Below are positions 25,561 to 38,400 of a DNA stretch of 64,000 nt, piece by piece. Location: the NCBI RefSeq assembly GCF_030848805.1, contig NC_092358.1, positions 19,749,297 to 19,813,296 on the forward strand, in the 5' to 3' direction. Made by a program: the position numbers and the translations under genes. Position 1 is the stretch's first letter. The number at the start of each line of letters is the position of its first letter. Under the pieces are notes generated by a model. The model ran no database searches. It had not been told where the DNA came from and saw only the letters and a program-made list of their open reading frames with translations. The DNA comes from Temnothorax longispinosus (taxonomy: Eukaryota > Arthropoda > Insecta > Hymenoptera > Formicidae).

Positions 25561-27684
25561 AACGTCTTTTTCAAAACATTTGGCTCAAACGATTTTATGT
25601 AACAAAAGGCTATTCCGAATATGTCGTTGGCTTCTTTTAACGCGTCGTGTATCAATGCCCCATATTCCGCAACGAATTTTATTCTTTTTGCAACGTAAAT
25701 AGCAGTTATATGAAACGTGTGATTTTATTTCGTGGTATGTAGATTGATGAAGTCAGGCATATCATCTTTTGCATCCGCTTTTTTTTCGCCAACTCGAATA
25801 GCGACGCAGCAGAGAGTGAAGCAGATGCCTTCCTCACGCAGGGTTTTAATGAAACCTGAAGAATATCCGAGTCGATTATCTGCCGCCCAACGAACAAGCA
25901 TGTCGCATTGGGCTCTTCGGCTTCCTGCGTTTTACAAGACTTGTGATGAGACAGGCACACATATTTCTGAGGCCCCATCGCGGCGCTCGCCGGACTTGAC
26001 GAACATCCGAAGAGATTACTCGTGAAGCGATGCGTGTAAAAAAATTCTCGTGCTTAATCAAATTTAATTTAACTGCAATGCGCATCGCAATTTTGTCGCG
26101 TTCTGCAAAATTAATACCGATGGAATTATGTATTTAGTATTTAATTAAGTGGACGACGCTACGTTCAATCGCAAATTCGCTATGTATTAATTAAAATGAG
26201 AGCCGCTGTTCGCCGATTGCGCAGATTGCGTAAAAGTGCATTATTAACGAGCCAGCTAAACATTCGCTCTCCATAATTATCATCTTTTCTTCTGATCTTC
26301 TTCTCCGTGTCCGTCGCAGTCAGCGTAGCGAAAAGCCGTACATTGTAACGGCACCTCGCAAATTAGAAGGGCTCGCGCTGCTTTTAAGATCACTTCTCGA
26401 GCTACTGAGTATCCATGAAATATCGGAAATATATAAACGCGCGCTGCGTTTGATCATTCGCCGTGTATTCTCTCTTCATTCTCTGTATTTCTTCCCCATA
26501 TCCGCGGCGCTCGTCCTTTGACATGAACTTTTTCAATCTATACATCAGTGATATGAGAGCAAGAGAGAACGCAAAAATAAGAATGCGCGCACCAACACAC
26601 ACGCGATTTGATATAATACGCCGTGTATTACTACATTCCTTTTACCCCCGTGATTTCTGTTTTTCTTGCTTTTGTGTTTCAATATTCCTTTTTCGATCTC
26701 CATTTCTTTATTCCTTTACAATGCGGTGCAAAATAATGTTTTTTTTTTCGCGCATGATATTAACCTCGTCTTGCATTTTGTCATTTGTGATGTTTGAGAT
26801 TCTTTCATTTCCTGCTTTCGTCGTTGATCAACTTTTCTCGATTTCTATCATTTATTTGATCATTTATTTGTAACGGCTCGTTGATAAAATCAGTGTTACA
26901 ATTTTTATATCTTCAGATCTTTACGTTTAAGTTAAATCACTGTGTGTTTTTTTAGGAGTTTCTTTAATAAATAATATCTGCTCTTTCTGCTCTTTTAATA
27001 AATTCTGCTCTTTCTTTAATAAATATCTTTTTGCTCTGCGATAATCGCCTCGCGGATCTTCATGCCGGGGAAAAATCAGCAACAAATATCTTTTCTCCTT
27101 CTCCTTCAAGTTTTTTTTTTCGAGACTCTCGCTTTATCTGGATCGTGTTTCAGACTCTCGTGATTCAGTGAGCCCTTAAACGTTCCGCTAATCGTTGTCT
27201 CGCATGCGTGTTGATATAACGCTCGACGACGCGACGCCTCTCTTCATCGTATTCGTCCACGTTAACTCTCTTCATCGAGTATCTTTCACCCGCGAGGGAT
27301 GACATTTGCGAGGAAGCTCTTCTTGCATCTTCTTTGTCTTCGTCGGATGTCCGGCGTCATTATAAGATGCCACGTTGCGTCGTTCATTGATCGCACTGTC
27401 AGATCAATCGATCTAATTCGGCGACGCGCTTAAGCCGCAATTTGAACAAGCCCTAAATCGAAATTTTACAAGTATTCAATTTTACCGCACAACATTTCGT
27501 ACTTCTGAGCTACGGGCGATATGATTTGATTCGAATTTCCGACCCGTGAAATTCTTGACTGTTCGAGTCTCAACACCTTAAGAATTCCAGATACCTTCGA
27601 TTTCGCAGAGTTTACAAGTTTCAAAAGTTTGTAATAACGAAATTTGCTTCGATATTATCAACGCATAGTAATTCGAGACGCTAA
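25561..27684. other. noncoding stretch
   Basis: Mixed to AT-rich DNA. The longest frame (26463-26873, 136 codons, plus) is rich in phenylalanine and isoleucine from T-rich DNA and is not recognisable. A T-rich region with repeated TTTAATAAAT and CTGCTCTTT words lies at 26961-27037. The segment at 26160-26280 has AT-rich homeodomain-like words but nothing firm. Confidence 0.45.
26961..27037. repeat. degenerate short tandem repeat
   Basis: Words of the type TCTTTAATAAAT and CTGCTCTTT alternate three or so times with small changes. It is a decayed minisatellite-like patch. Confidence 0.5.
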
Positions 27685-27804
27685 ATCCCACACACCAAGC
27701 ATATCAAAAAAACATTCAGAAGATATCCCGAAGATATCTTATCGCCTAAATATATCTTCAGGATATCTTCTGGACGTCTTTTTGATATGCATGCTGTGTG
27801 GGAT
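27685..27804. mobile_element. 120 bp near-perfect palindrome (foldback MITE or hairpin gene)
   Basis: ATCCCACACACCAAGCATAT at the left pairs with the inverse of the right end TGCATGCTGTGTGGGAT. Pairing continues through AAAAA, CAGAAGATATCC and GAAGATAT, so arms of about 54 bases differ at about 7 positions, with a loop of only about 10 bases. It is either a short foldback transposon copy or a hairpin that could give small RNAs. No coding frame and no clear target duplication are present. Length and pairing are longer than a typical animal miRNA precursor but within the range of transposon-derived hairpins. Confidence 0.7.
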
Positions 27805-28180
27805 ACTTTCATTTCAGTGCGCAAAATGTAATTGGGATATTTTGTAATTTATAATTTCCAGAAATAGAAAGAGAGAAATGAGAAACGCTCGCAAAGAGTT
27901 GAAATTTTGTCCCTCGTAATATCACAGGATCGACGAGAGAACGGTGATGCAACGCGCACAGCACGAAATGTTCTCGCTCATGACATGTCGTACAAACCGA
28001 TGCACGTGATTTTAAACCGTCACGTCGCACAAATTGCAACGGAAAGTCCTGGTTATGCGAGCGTATCGCGTACGCATCGCTTATAATAACCAGCTTATAA
28101 TAACCGTGCGCGGTATAATTATTACACACGACCCCCGGAAGCTCCCGCGCACGGTCATTGTAGTATTTCATTTAATTTCT
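27805..28180. other. noncoding
   Basis: Mixed composition. A 120-codon minus-strand frame (27809-28171) is open but resembles no family and starts inside unremarkable DNA. Repeated CTTATAATAACC words occur near 28079-28104. Confidence 0.45.
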
Positions 28181-28710
28181 GTGCCTGCTATCGTCGTCCG
28201 TGTCGGGCCGCGAGCCCCGCGTCGGGATGCGTTTCACGGGGGCGCGTAATTGAATTGGTTTATCTTGCCGGCCGAAGCCCCGCGGGAGCGAGAGAGGAGA
28301 GCCTGATCGCGCGGCCGTGCCGCGGGGCTTTGGCTGCGATTCATCAGCGTCACGTCAATGCGTTTCGATGCTGATTTGCGGCCGGCGTAATCACTCTCTT
28401 TATTAAATTCCATCATCCCCGGGCGAGCGCGGCTCGCCCGCTCTCGCGACTTGCCCCAGCGCCCAATCACGGAAACGTCCAGAACTGCGGTTGCCCCGGA
28501 GCGCCGTTTGATTCGCCGTCATCAGAGGTTCCCGCTACAATCCTCCGCTTCGATGATGCACTCGGTTCATCGTTTACTTGCGAGTCGCGTGGTTATCAAT
28601 TACGGTTTTGCGTTCCGACCGTGTGCGGCTTCCGCAAATTATGGTGCGGTATCGGGCCGTGAATACGAAACGCAGAACTTGCTTAGGTCATCTTCGTGAC
28701 CATGTTAATA
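28181..28710. promoter_or_regulatory. GC-rich block with nested hairpins
   Basis: A sharp GC- and CpG-rich block. CGGGCGAG (28420-28427) pairs with CTCGCCCG (28433-28440). GCCCCGCGG near 28277 pairs with CCGCGGGGC near 28320. A GCCGGCCG word near 28269 recurs inverted as CGGCCGGC near 28379. Frames are open on both strands (28234-28470 minus and 28451-28699 plus) without recognisable domains. It could be regulatory DNA or a structured RNA; the sequence alone cannot decide. Confidence 0.3.
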
Positions 28711-31700
28711 AAATACTAACGCGGCGCATCTGCAAACGTAGAACAACGTAGACGAGGGAAGGGGTTGCAACATTGTTATAAAAAGTATTTCGACGAATAA
28801 TAAATTACTTTCTTACTTTTCACTGTATTGCGTTTGATTACGCCAGCCATTTATAATGTCGCGTAATTATAAATTCAAATTTATATTAATTGATATTGTA
28901 ATATTATAAATACTCTTGATTAGGTTACGATTAATAATTTCCATATATATAATATATGAGAGGCATAATTTAACGGTCGTTAGCCTAATGTTTGAGGCTA
29001 GTTGCTTATCGTTTCTAATAACTTGTCGATCTTTGGGCCATGTTCGCATAATTAATAAACACGTTGATACATACACTTGACCTAGCCAAATTAGACGTAA
29101 CCTACATACTTCGAAATGATTACTCGGTGGAGACTTCTTCGTGAGTTGCAAATGACGAGCGATTACTCCGCCGCGGCTGATGGTCATTCATTGAGCAATG
29201 AGGGTCATTGTCGTTTAGGCAACTAGTGCAATCGAGGCGGCTACTCAACGAACCTCTTGCCTGTAATCATCCACCAAGCCCCGTTGTTCGATCACAAAGG
29301 ACCTGCTGCTTAGCCGATCCATTGGCTTTAAGATAACAATCTCCGGCCGGGCCATATTGCAGCTGAGATCTCTCGTGGCTCGCATGCGTGACCTACACTA
29401 GACAAATTTGTCCGACGTCGAAGAAATACCGACGTCGCAGACTTCTGTATTATACGCCAGACGATCAGCACGCTTCAATTTCTTCCGACCAAGAAACGGC
29501 GATCGAGATGCTAATCCGGTCTTTGCCATTTGTAATATAAAGACTCACGCGCGTAGGCAAGTTATAAAGGTATAATTACGTATACATCCATCTGCATGAA
29601 TATTAAGCAGCCAATATAGAGGGTGTTTTATAATTAATGGCACATGGCACGAACGAAAGGTTAATGTGATTGTCACGGACTATAGCTCGAGCTGAAGAAT
29701 AATCTTTTCCGAAAATAGTTCCGATCGTAGTTATTTAATAAAAAAACGGAGAAGGGAAAAGGAGCCTTAAGAATTCGCCTTTAAACGTTACAGAATTGCT
29801 GTAGATAATACGAGTATTCGTAAATATTTTTATTGTGCGTGATTATTGCTAATTCAGTCCGTTCCGTGGCAGCAAACGCGGAACTGAGAATCAAACGACT
29901 TTTACAATATTTAGCGCGAAGTATGCGATGTAAATGCAGACCGGAGACGCAAGAATTTCACAGAAAATATGCAGTACGAGCGACGGCGCATTATTACCGT
30001 AATGTCTACTAGCGGAGTGTGGTTCTATGTAACCGGGTGCAGCGCGAGAAGACTGGTTGTCTTCTCACCGCCGTTATTATTTTTCCCCTCGAAGCTCCCT
30101 CAGTCCGGCCTTTGCCCGGAGCCACGGAGTAAGATGATACGTCCCGTCGTGGCCACGGGCACCAGGCCATAAGAGACGAGATAAGACAAGATAGGACCGC
30201 GGGATACGAGGATCCGTATTAACTTCCTTCTTTCTTCGAAAGTGGGAAAAGAGGCGGCCCAGGGAGGAGAACTCTTAGGACACTAATCGCCATGCTCTGT
30301 CGCCGTGGGTTATCGCGGCCGAGGCGATGGTAGGTGGTGGCGGCGGTGGCTGGCTCGCCTGCCTTCATACATTCTGTCCTCACCGGTCGTGCAACGTCGA
30401 GCTAAATGAGCCTGCTTTCCGTGAAAGGACACGAGAACATCTCGGTGAGGTGACGAGAACGTAGGATCCTGAAGAAACCGAGTGGCTCTCGACGAGGACG
30501 TCAGCGGATAACGCTATATAGTTGTATGGAATGCTTATCAACGCTTCTTCTTTTATTTCTCTTGCTCTCTATTTCGGTTCCATTTACAGTATTTTTGCTC
30601 TAACTTATGGGGCAAATATTTCAATATAACAATTATAATAACATTTTATTTCGTTAGTAATGTATCGCGTTAATTACCTAATTACGCAATCGTATAGTGA
30701 AATATTTTCTTGTGTAATTAAGAAATGGTCGTCTAATTTTTAAATAAATATATAACAATTGAATATAGAACGTTTATTATATAAAAAATATTAGAGGGGA
30801 AAGAAATGAGTTTTTGTTTAAAAGATTAAAAATTTCAACAAGTTAACTACAAATTAAATTCAATTGCGAGAATGTTTCTATCAAACATTAAAAAAATCTA
30901 ATCGATACTAGTCCCAGTCCTAATTGTAACGCATTATAATGAGATAGTCCATTACAAAGAGATAATAATCTAAATCTTAAGTGCCGCAATAATTAAGAGA
31001 TAAAATCAGAGCGTCATTTTCGGACAAAGATCCGTAGAGAGTGCCGCTTTGTATCTGAGGATCCTTAAATCATCGATCAAATTGTCGTTAATTACGCGAC
31101 GGACGCCAGTGATCTCCGCAACTCGGAACATTACGGCTAATTCCTTAATTCTCGAGCAGACGCGACTGCAGAGATCGGAATCATTACAGGCCGATTAGAC
31201 CTCAAGGAATTAATTCGGCTATTGTCTACGGGATTTCTGTCCGCGCCATAAACCCTTTTCATCAAATGTGCGTCGTCGCAAGTCCCGCGGTCTATCTCGA
31301 TCGTTCTCAGCCCCTTTCTCGTATCTTCTCATTTATTTCCGTCTCGCCGCGCCGGCGCGGCGCGCGCGAAAGAGAGAGTCTTGATTTCTAGTTGCGTGAC
31401 CGATTACCTCTCTTCCTCGTTCCTCTCTCCCGTCCTCCTTACCATCGATTGCTATGAGAATACCGCGAATTAATCTTTAAACGTCTATCACGCAATAAAG
31501 CTATCAGTGTGAAGTTCCCATCTCGCTATCTTTTGTTACACCTCTCGTAACGTGAAAACTACTACCTATGTCGTGGTGAAAAAGAGAGAATTAATTGCTT
31601 TACTCGGTATTTTCTAGACAAAGATAAACAAAAGTGAGAAATGCCGAGAAAGAAAACAGGTAAAATTTTGTTTGCGATAAATCCTATGCGATTTAAGCTT

Positions 31701-32049
31701 GAATGAGTTTCTCTCACATTAACAGAACTAATTTTACACCACAGCGAAAATATGAGTTTATTATTTCAGCATCCATTATTGTTATTTCAATCATTCATCT
31801 TGAAACTAGAACAGTTGAACCTGTTCTGGGAAAACTAGGAAAAGTAGAGAGAAAATATTATACGTTTGAATAGAGCGTATTTCTGCTTTAATGCCACAGA
31901 ACGTTGTTAGTATTTCGACAATGCCAACTTGACATCTGGAGAGATTTGAAAACAATTGAGGCATAAAAGCTAAAATTTTACCGGCAGTAGGAGAAAAAAG
32001 TATTAGCGCTGTCAAGTCGAAAGTACCGCTTTTTTCTTACAATTGTCTG
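28711..32049. other. long noncoding stretch
   Basis: AT-rich at 28780-29000, 30600-31000 and 31560-31900, with mixed patches at 29960-30500 and 31030-31450. An 18 bp GC-only palindrome lies at 31345-31362. Frames up to 106 codons (28867-29187, minus) are unremarkable. No gene or transposon is recognised. Confidence 0.5.
31345..31362. repeat. 18 bp GC-only palindrome
   Basis: CGCCGCGCCGGCGCGGCG is its own reverse complement and is followed by a CG run and a purine tract. It is a local curiosity with no assigned role. Confidence 0.55.
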
Positions 32050-33040
32050 TTCGTGTCATAAACTTAACTTTGAATTATTTGCTGAAAAAGGGCCCCCCCT
32101 CCCGAACAAATCCCGAATGCAAAACACGTGCGGTTCCCCGAAGAGACGTATAAGCACAAGTATTGGCCGTGACCCTCGATGAATGCGGGAAAGTGCAAAA
32201 TCGTGGTTACCCTTAAACCACGAAGACCCTAGAAGAAAGGTTCGGTCCCGGGAGAACGATGAAAGAACCGCATTCTGCGTAAGCGAAGAATCTTCACGAC
32301 CGCTTGGAGATGCGGGGAATGGCAATGTTGAAAACCCTTAGAGCGGAAACCGCCCCTCGCTCCTGGATCGCTCATGATCCAATTGTAAAAATAATCTCCA
32401 AATCATCGCGAAAGAAAATAATTCCACGGAATTTATCATCGCACAGTCCGTTATATTGAGAAATCTTTTAAGTAATCCAATAAACGGTGATATTCCTGTA
32501 ATATCTTACATAATAACACTAACAACGATACTGATGACAGAATGGTTAACTTGGAAAACCGATAACGTTTAATCTTGCGAAAGACCGCGTAAAAGTTTAT
32601 ATTTTAGCACTTTAGTGAAGAGGGGTTCGGCGCTATTGTTGCGTCGCCACCAACGCGTGGAAGAGCGGAAGGGATGCACTCGGGGATGGCATTGTCACGT
32701 CGGGCCGCGTTGTCTTGTGCGCAAGGGTGGCCCCGATAACGAAAATCACGGCTCGTTGTAGAGTCACCATCACACCAGCACCCCCAAGGGATTCGGCTCC
32801 GGTCGGCCGCAAGCCCGGGTACCGGGCCTTCAAAAACGAATCGCGCGATCCTTCAAATTAGGTTTATCCTACTCCCACTCTTGAAGGGTTGATACGGCGC
32901 CACGAGTTTGTACAGCCATTCATCGCCGAGCGCGCGGACAAACTTTCTCGCACCCTCGCACCTTCTCAATGCCGCCCCCGAAATGCTCCTTTTGAAAGAA
33001 GCCTTCCCGTCAGGAGCTCGGGCTGTAGGGAACGACAGAT
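32050..33040. other. GC-richer patches, unassigned
   Basis: Two GC-richer patches (32080-32360 and 32620-33040) are separated by AT-rich DNA. The first has a CACGTG E-box near 32126 and an 8 bp-stem hairpin TCGTGGTT/AACCACGA at 32201-32223. The second contains GCCCGGGTACCGGGC, an inverted repeat around GTA, near 32813. Minus-strand frames at 32056-32325 (89 codons) and 32633-32833 are open with no known domain. These may be regulatory or the remains of an unrecognised repeat. Confidence 0.3.
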
Positions 33041-34860
33041 ATTAAATTTATATTCCACCGTTTAATGAAAGTATGCAAATCCCTCTGGAATCAACAACCA
33101 GATTTCTTTGTTTTTGAGGATTTAAAGACTACATATGAATTGTACTTATTTATATAGTAAAATACTTATTTTACTTCATCGATCACATATATGGATATGT
33201 TAAATGCAATCACATTTTCTTTTAAACAGCGGTAGATAAATAAAAACGCGTTAGAATATTATTTACATTTATCACTTTGTGTTTACAGAATGTTTTTAAA
33301 AAATTCTTTTAAGTTATTTTATGGCATACGCGTTGTATTACCATTCGGCAATAATGTTTCGAGATAATTGATAACAATCATTTTCAAAGTGGCGTAATTT
33401 AAACTTCGAATCGAATTGAAAAAGGATATGTTACATCACTTTGTGTTGTAACGCGGCTTAAATTTAGTTCCAAAATTTGACTAACGCCACTTTCGAAATA
33501 AACGACTCGATTAACTGCTTTTAACATGTAGATTGCGAATCGCAATACGATTATAACTAAATACGCCGACGTATTTAAGGTGATTCGATTACCGCGTACG
33601 CTGTGTGCCATATAAAAAGGATGCGAAATAAAAATGCTTTATGACACGCGTCGAGAGTCAACAAATGTAATTTAGCATAATCAAGTTAGTAAAATATGAA
33701 GCTGCATTAACGAAAAGCAATCGAACGCATTTTTTGTGATAATTAGGCAATTCGAAGCAGCAATTATGCATATAGAAGTAAAAAGACTCAACTGAATATA
33801 AGTTTGAAATCTATAATTTATCTGTATATTAAATATTAAAAACAGAACAAGTAAAGTTATAAATATTCGATAAAATAAATGTAATAAAATTGTCACCGAG
33901 AGAAGAATATTCTTAATTCAATGTAGCTAAATAGATTGTTAATTTATTCCTTTATGTATCCTCTATGATCCTGGAAGAGGAACTTAGAAAATTAACAAGC
34001 TTCGCTATTAGGTATCTAAAATTGCGCGGTCAGCACGAGATGAATGACCAGACGAAGAACCGAAAATATTCGCGAGCATTCGTTCGATGGAACTCTCATT
34101 TTTGCGAGAGAAGATTTAATTCTTTCGATTTTCATTATTGAGTGCGCGAAAAAGGTGTATAGGATGGTTAGGGAGCGCGATGGAGGACAATGCCGTTACC
34201 CTTCGTGTGTCTCACGACAATGGCGCCCTGTGCTATCTCGGGCCGCAGAATGCGCACACAAAAGTTGCTCCTCGTTGCGCCATGGCACCGACGAGCGCAG
34301 CCGGGCTGTGCAGACGCATTCCCCGTAACGACATGTGACAAACGGTCCTTGTGCGACACGGCGTGGCTTAACGTCGCGACGCAATAATCTAAACGTAACC
34401 ATCGGATGCCGACTCTTTCGAGTAACTGATTGCTTTCCGATACGATGATTGTTTAATGGAAGTGCGCGACTCGTGCGAAATTTCGGATAAAGATTTGAAT
34501 ATTTGATTCACGTGTATAGCATGCATGTTACGTCATTTAATCTTGTGACTTGTTGCGTCAATTTATGTATGCGAAATTAATTTTAAATAACACTTTTTAC
34601 TATCTCATAAAGTTTATTTGCAACAATATTATCAAAGAGAGGGACTTCAAGCTCCGATAATAGAGTTCATTGTGATCTTATTTACCGATATTGCTGTTGT
34701 CAATAAAAAATGCTAATTGATATAATAAGGAATTAGAGTACGATTTAGAAAATCTTAAAAAACCTTATTTATAATCAAGACGTCACACATATTTCAAAGT
34801 AAACGTAATCACTAATTATTGCAAACTTGTTGCAAATGCGAGGAAACGCGAGAACTTACT
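33041..34860. other. noncoding, AT-rich with one GC patch
   Basis: AT-rich except for 34140-34400, where four overlapping frames are open on both strands. Such overlap is expected from GC-rich noncoding DNA and none of the translations is recognisable. A weak inverted pair AAAGTGGCGT / ACGCCACTTT lies at about 33386-33395 and 33485-33494. Confidence 0.45.
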
Positions 34861-35400
34861 TCCGACACGCTCGCCGCAAATTTCGGCATTACATGGTGAT
34901 TTCCTTCGGCCACGATAGCGCATACTGCGCGACGTGTACCCGTGTAGTAGTCCACTTACGTGTAATCTATTACACGTCGCTTCACCGCCGTCATAGTCGG
35001 TAGTGCCATGCCAAAAGTTATACGCCGGGCAATGTCGCCAAATTGGTGAAAGGGTTGGTTGCAAACTGAAATGGAGAGGGCTCCGCCCTTCTCCCTTTCT
35101 CTTCCCTGTCGCCTACCGGGACTACCGTCGTAAGGATGGAAGGGTGCACGGGGCGCTTCTGGGCTGCCGTGAGCCCTTGGCCGGGGCCACCGGTGTACTT
35201 GGCAGAGAGTGCTTTTCATCTCCGTAAATGGACCGGCGGTAAAGCAATTTTGGTACATTACCTATACCTGCTCCGTTCTTCCCCCATCCTCCCACCTTGC
35301 CCCGCGTCAACGTACCCCAACCCCGGCCCACCCTTGTCTTTCATCTTGCGGGTCGGCCGCTACTCGATCGTGGCAAGCGCTTGATTTCGATAGGAAGCGC
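34861..35400. other. GC-rich patch
   Basis: GC-rich with C-rich runs near 35270-35330. Overlapping frames of 65-100 codons on both strands (34956-35258 minus, 35136-35384 plus) show no domain. It is possibly regulatory on composition alone. Confidence 0.35.
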
Positions 35401-38400
35401 TCGACAGAAACCAGATACAGGGACCGAGGACTGATTTTGACATCTCAAAAGATAATGCTAGCATTCGCTTTGATCGCGAACTGAGCGACTCAGGATTGTC
35501 TCGACCCGTCTTTGGAGCTTTGAATCTTTGAATCATTATAGTCTTGTTAGATCCTTAGATGATTGGACATTTAATTGCATAAATTTTTAGAATTTCCCTG
35601 TATCTATGAATATCTGATTTCTTAAATGTTTAGTGCTCTAAGCTTTTTAAATTTAGCGATTTCAAATGCCTGATATTTGTATATTATATTGAATTTTTTC
35701 ATATCTTTGCATTTTTGGATTACTAAATATTACGTAAGTATTTATTTTTATACAAATATGTAAGGAACGTATAAATTTTAATAATGAATAGTAACTTAAC
35801 AGGATTGAAACATTAATGATGATGCTTAATTGAATTATCGTCGAGAAAATACCGCACCTCAATTATCCAAAGAATCTGTGGATGAAAGGAACGGCAATAA
35901 GCTTGGGACGCCATGCGTTATAAGAAACAATCGACTCTAGTCGATCAAAGAATGGGGAGTCGTGTAAACGCGACGAAAAACGCTCATACGGTGCTTCATG
36001 GCGCGGAAAAATTCGATGGAAATGTTAAGTGGAACGTGCTCTTGCTTGAACGCACCGGGGGGAAACGCCAACGGGGGATGAGGAGGAAAATGACCGAGGA
36101 GCAACAGAGAGACGCTCGGTAAATCGAGATAGACGGGCGACGTCTCTCCACTTCCTCGAGAAATCTCTCGCATCTCCCGTTTGGCTTCACCCTAATCGAC
36201 CCCCGGGCCCTTTGGAATTCGATCCAATCCATTTCCGGGGGAGTAGTTTTGCCTTCAGTACACCTGATCTCTACGAATCGCCCTCGAGTGCACGACGCAG
36301 CGATCATTATTTAAACACGGTCATGTCATTGTTTAAGGACTGTTACGAACTGCAAGATAATTCTCCGCTCTTCGAACAAATTACTCGGATCGACACTGGA
36401 TGAAGTTGTGCTACTAAAATGCCGTTCAGGAAAATAAAGATTTTCAGTCAATTATTACAAAAGTGATATAATTCTTTTTAGAGAATTACATTATAATTTA
36501 CTTTTTCTTCTGATAATCGCGTTATTCGAATATTCATCTTCCAATTTATCACTACACGTAATATTAATAATGTTTTCAAATGTACGCGCTTTTATAGATT
36601 CTTGAAAAGTACGTACGCAACGAACACAGATGTTTTCATTCGGCAAAAGCAATATAGTTTCCCTCTGTGCGTAACGATGCCGAATCGCTTTTCAAACGTA
36701 TCTCCCGCATGACGAAGGACTTCTCCGCTTGTAATAAGTAGCAAACAATTCCCTGAGTCATTCGTGTCCGGCGTCTAATCAATGACTCGCTGGTTACGCA
36801 TTTACCATGCTGGGAATGATGCATGCTCGTATATGCGCGTTCGGCTGATTCAACGGCGCGCATCGCGGCTCCCTTGGGTGTTCTATCGCGTCGACGCCTA
36901 ACGTCGGTTTCGGAGCATCGCTATAACTGATGGACCTTTTATTTAATTACGCGTCGCACACGCATCTGCGTACCGCCTCTTCTCTTCCGCGTCTTCTCGC
37001 CGCACGTTTCGAAATTACAAGGGCTATTCACCCTCCTATCTCTTTATTGACGATCCTGCGATCGTATGTGAGAGGACCGACAATGTTCCATAACGTCGTC
37101 GTGCTAATGCCTCTCGTGAAAGCATAAAGTCTGTCGAGATAGTAGAGACTGTCACATAAATTCTAATTACAGCAATAAACTTCTTTCATTTATATTTAAT
37201 AGTTAATTGTAAATGTAATTTTTATTCTGTAAATGTAATTTATCTAAATATTTTTAGCTCTTCTTTTTTCATTATTCAGAAATAAACATCAATTTAATAT
37301 GTACTAAAATTATTTTAGATTAAGCCTCTAGTTTAAGAATTTTTTACTAAACATACAAGAATTATTACATAGCTATCCTGAGAAGCTTTCCTGAGCAGTC
37401 CCGACGAAAATACTATAGAAATAAAAACCTGTCCTCTCATAATCAAGTATGCTAACTATATATTCTTCTATTAGAATGAAGAGGAAGTGACGTAGGAGAC
37501 CTTACACAAAATATACAATACTTTTGTAAAAAGCGAAGCCAATCTGACATTCTCGATCAGTCCAATGATCAATGATCTCGATCGACGCAAAGCCGGCTGC
37601 CGGGCTAGATCCAATCGAGAATAAACAATGGGGATGGATGGAGAGTTCATCGACCGACAAGATCAACAAGCTGGATACAACCGAATACCACAGACCATGA
37701 AATTTAATTTCATAAATGGCAATTTGGAATACATAGCGACGCGTGTTTGTTCGTATCTTTGCGCGTACAAACATCGGTGGTAACATGGTACGTATTTACG
37801 CACCCTCGCTGTGCAACATTCCGCCCAGCATTCCTCCCTCAACCCTTTCCGATCGCGTGGATCCGATCGCGGATTGGCGTCGAGCGATTGCGCTTTCTCG
37901 TGATAGCGCCGTGATAGAACGCGGGCTGTTTCCACGATAATTCCTCACGCATCGCGGCACCAATCACCTAATGGACACGCAATTCCAACATCGATCGATC
38001 GCGATTGCCGTCGGAATTTTTTCTCCCCGATCGCCGCGGGCGAGCAAGGGGATGATCGGCCATGCGTGCTACGAAGCGGATTCTTTCACATTCGAGCGAC
38101 TTCCGCAAATGAAGTCAGATTTGCTCGCGATTTGTTCGGAGAGAAGCGATTGGACGTAAGTATGCGAAGAGGGATGCACAAAGAAGTAGAAATTGATAGG
38201 AATGTGTTCTTTGATGTACCCCTATAGAAGTTATACTTTTATGCTAAATGCCAATAGTGATAATAACTTTAGTCATACTATAAAACAAAACTATATTATA
38301 CGAAGGATATGTATTTAATTCTAAAGTAAAATAAAATATATTAACTAAAAAAATATAACTATACATAATATGAAAATCCAATTTCAATAAGATTATTCTG

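Noticed and set aside
33381..33498. Inverted AAAGTGGCGT/ACGCCACTTT pair as a MITE
   Set aside because: Only about 10-14 paired bases at the ends, with no consistent pairing inside; too weak to call an element.
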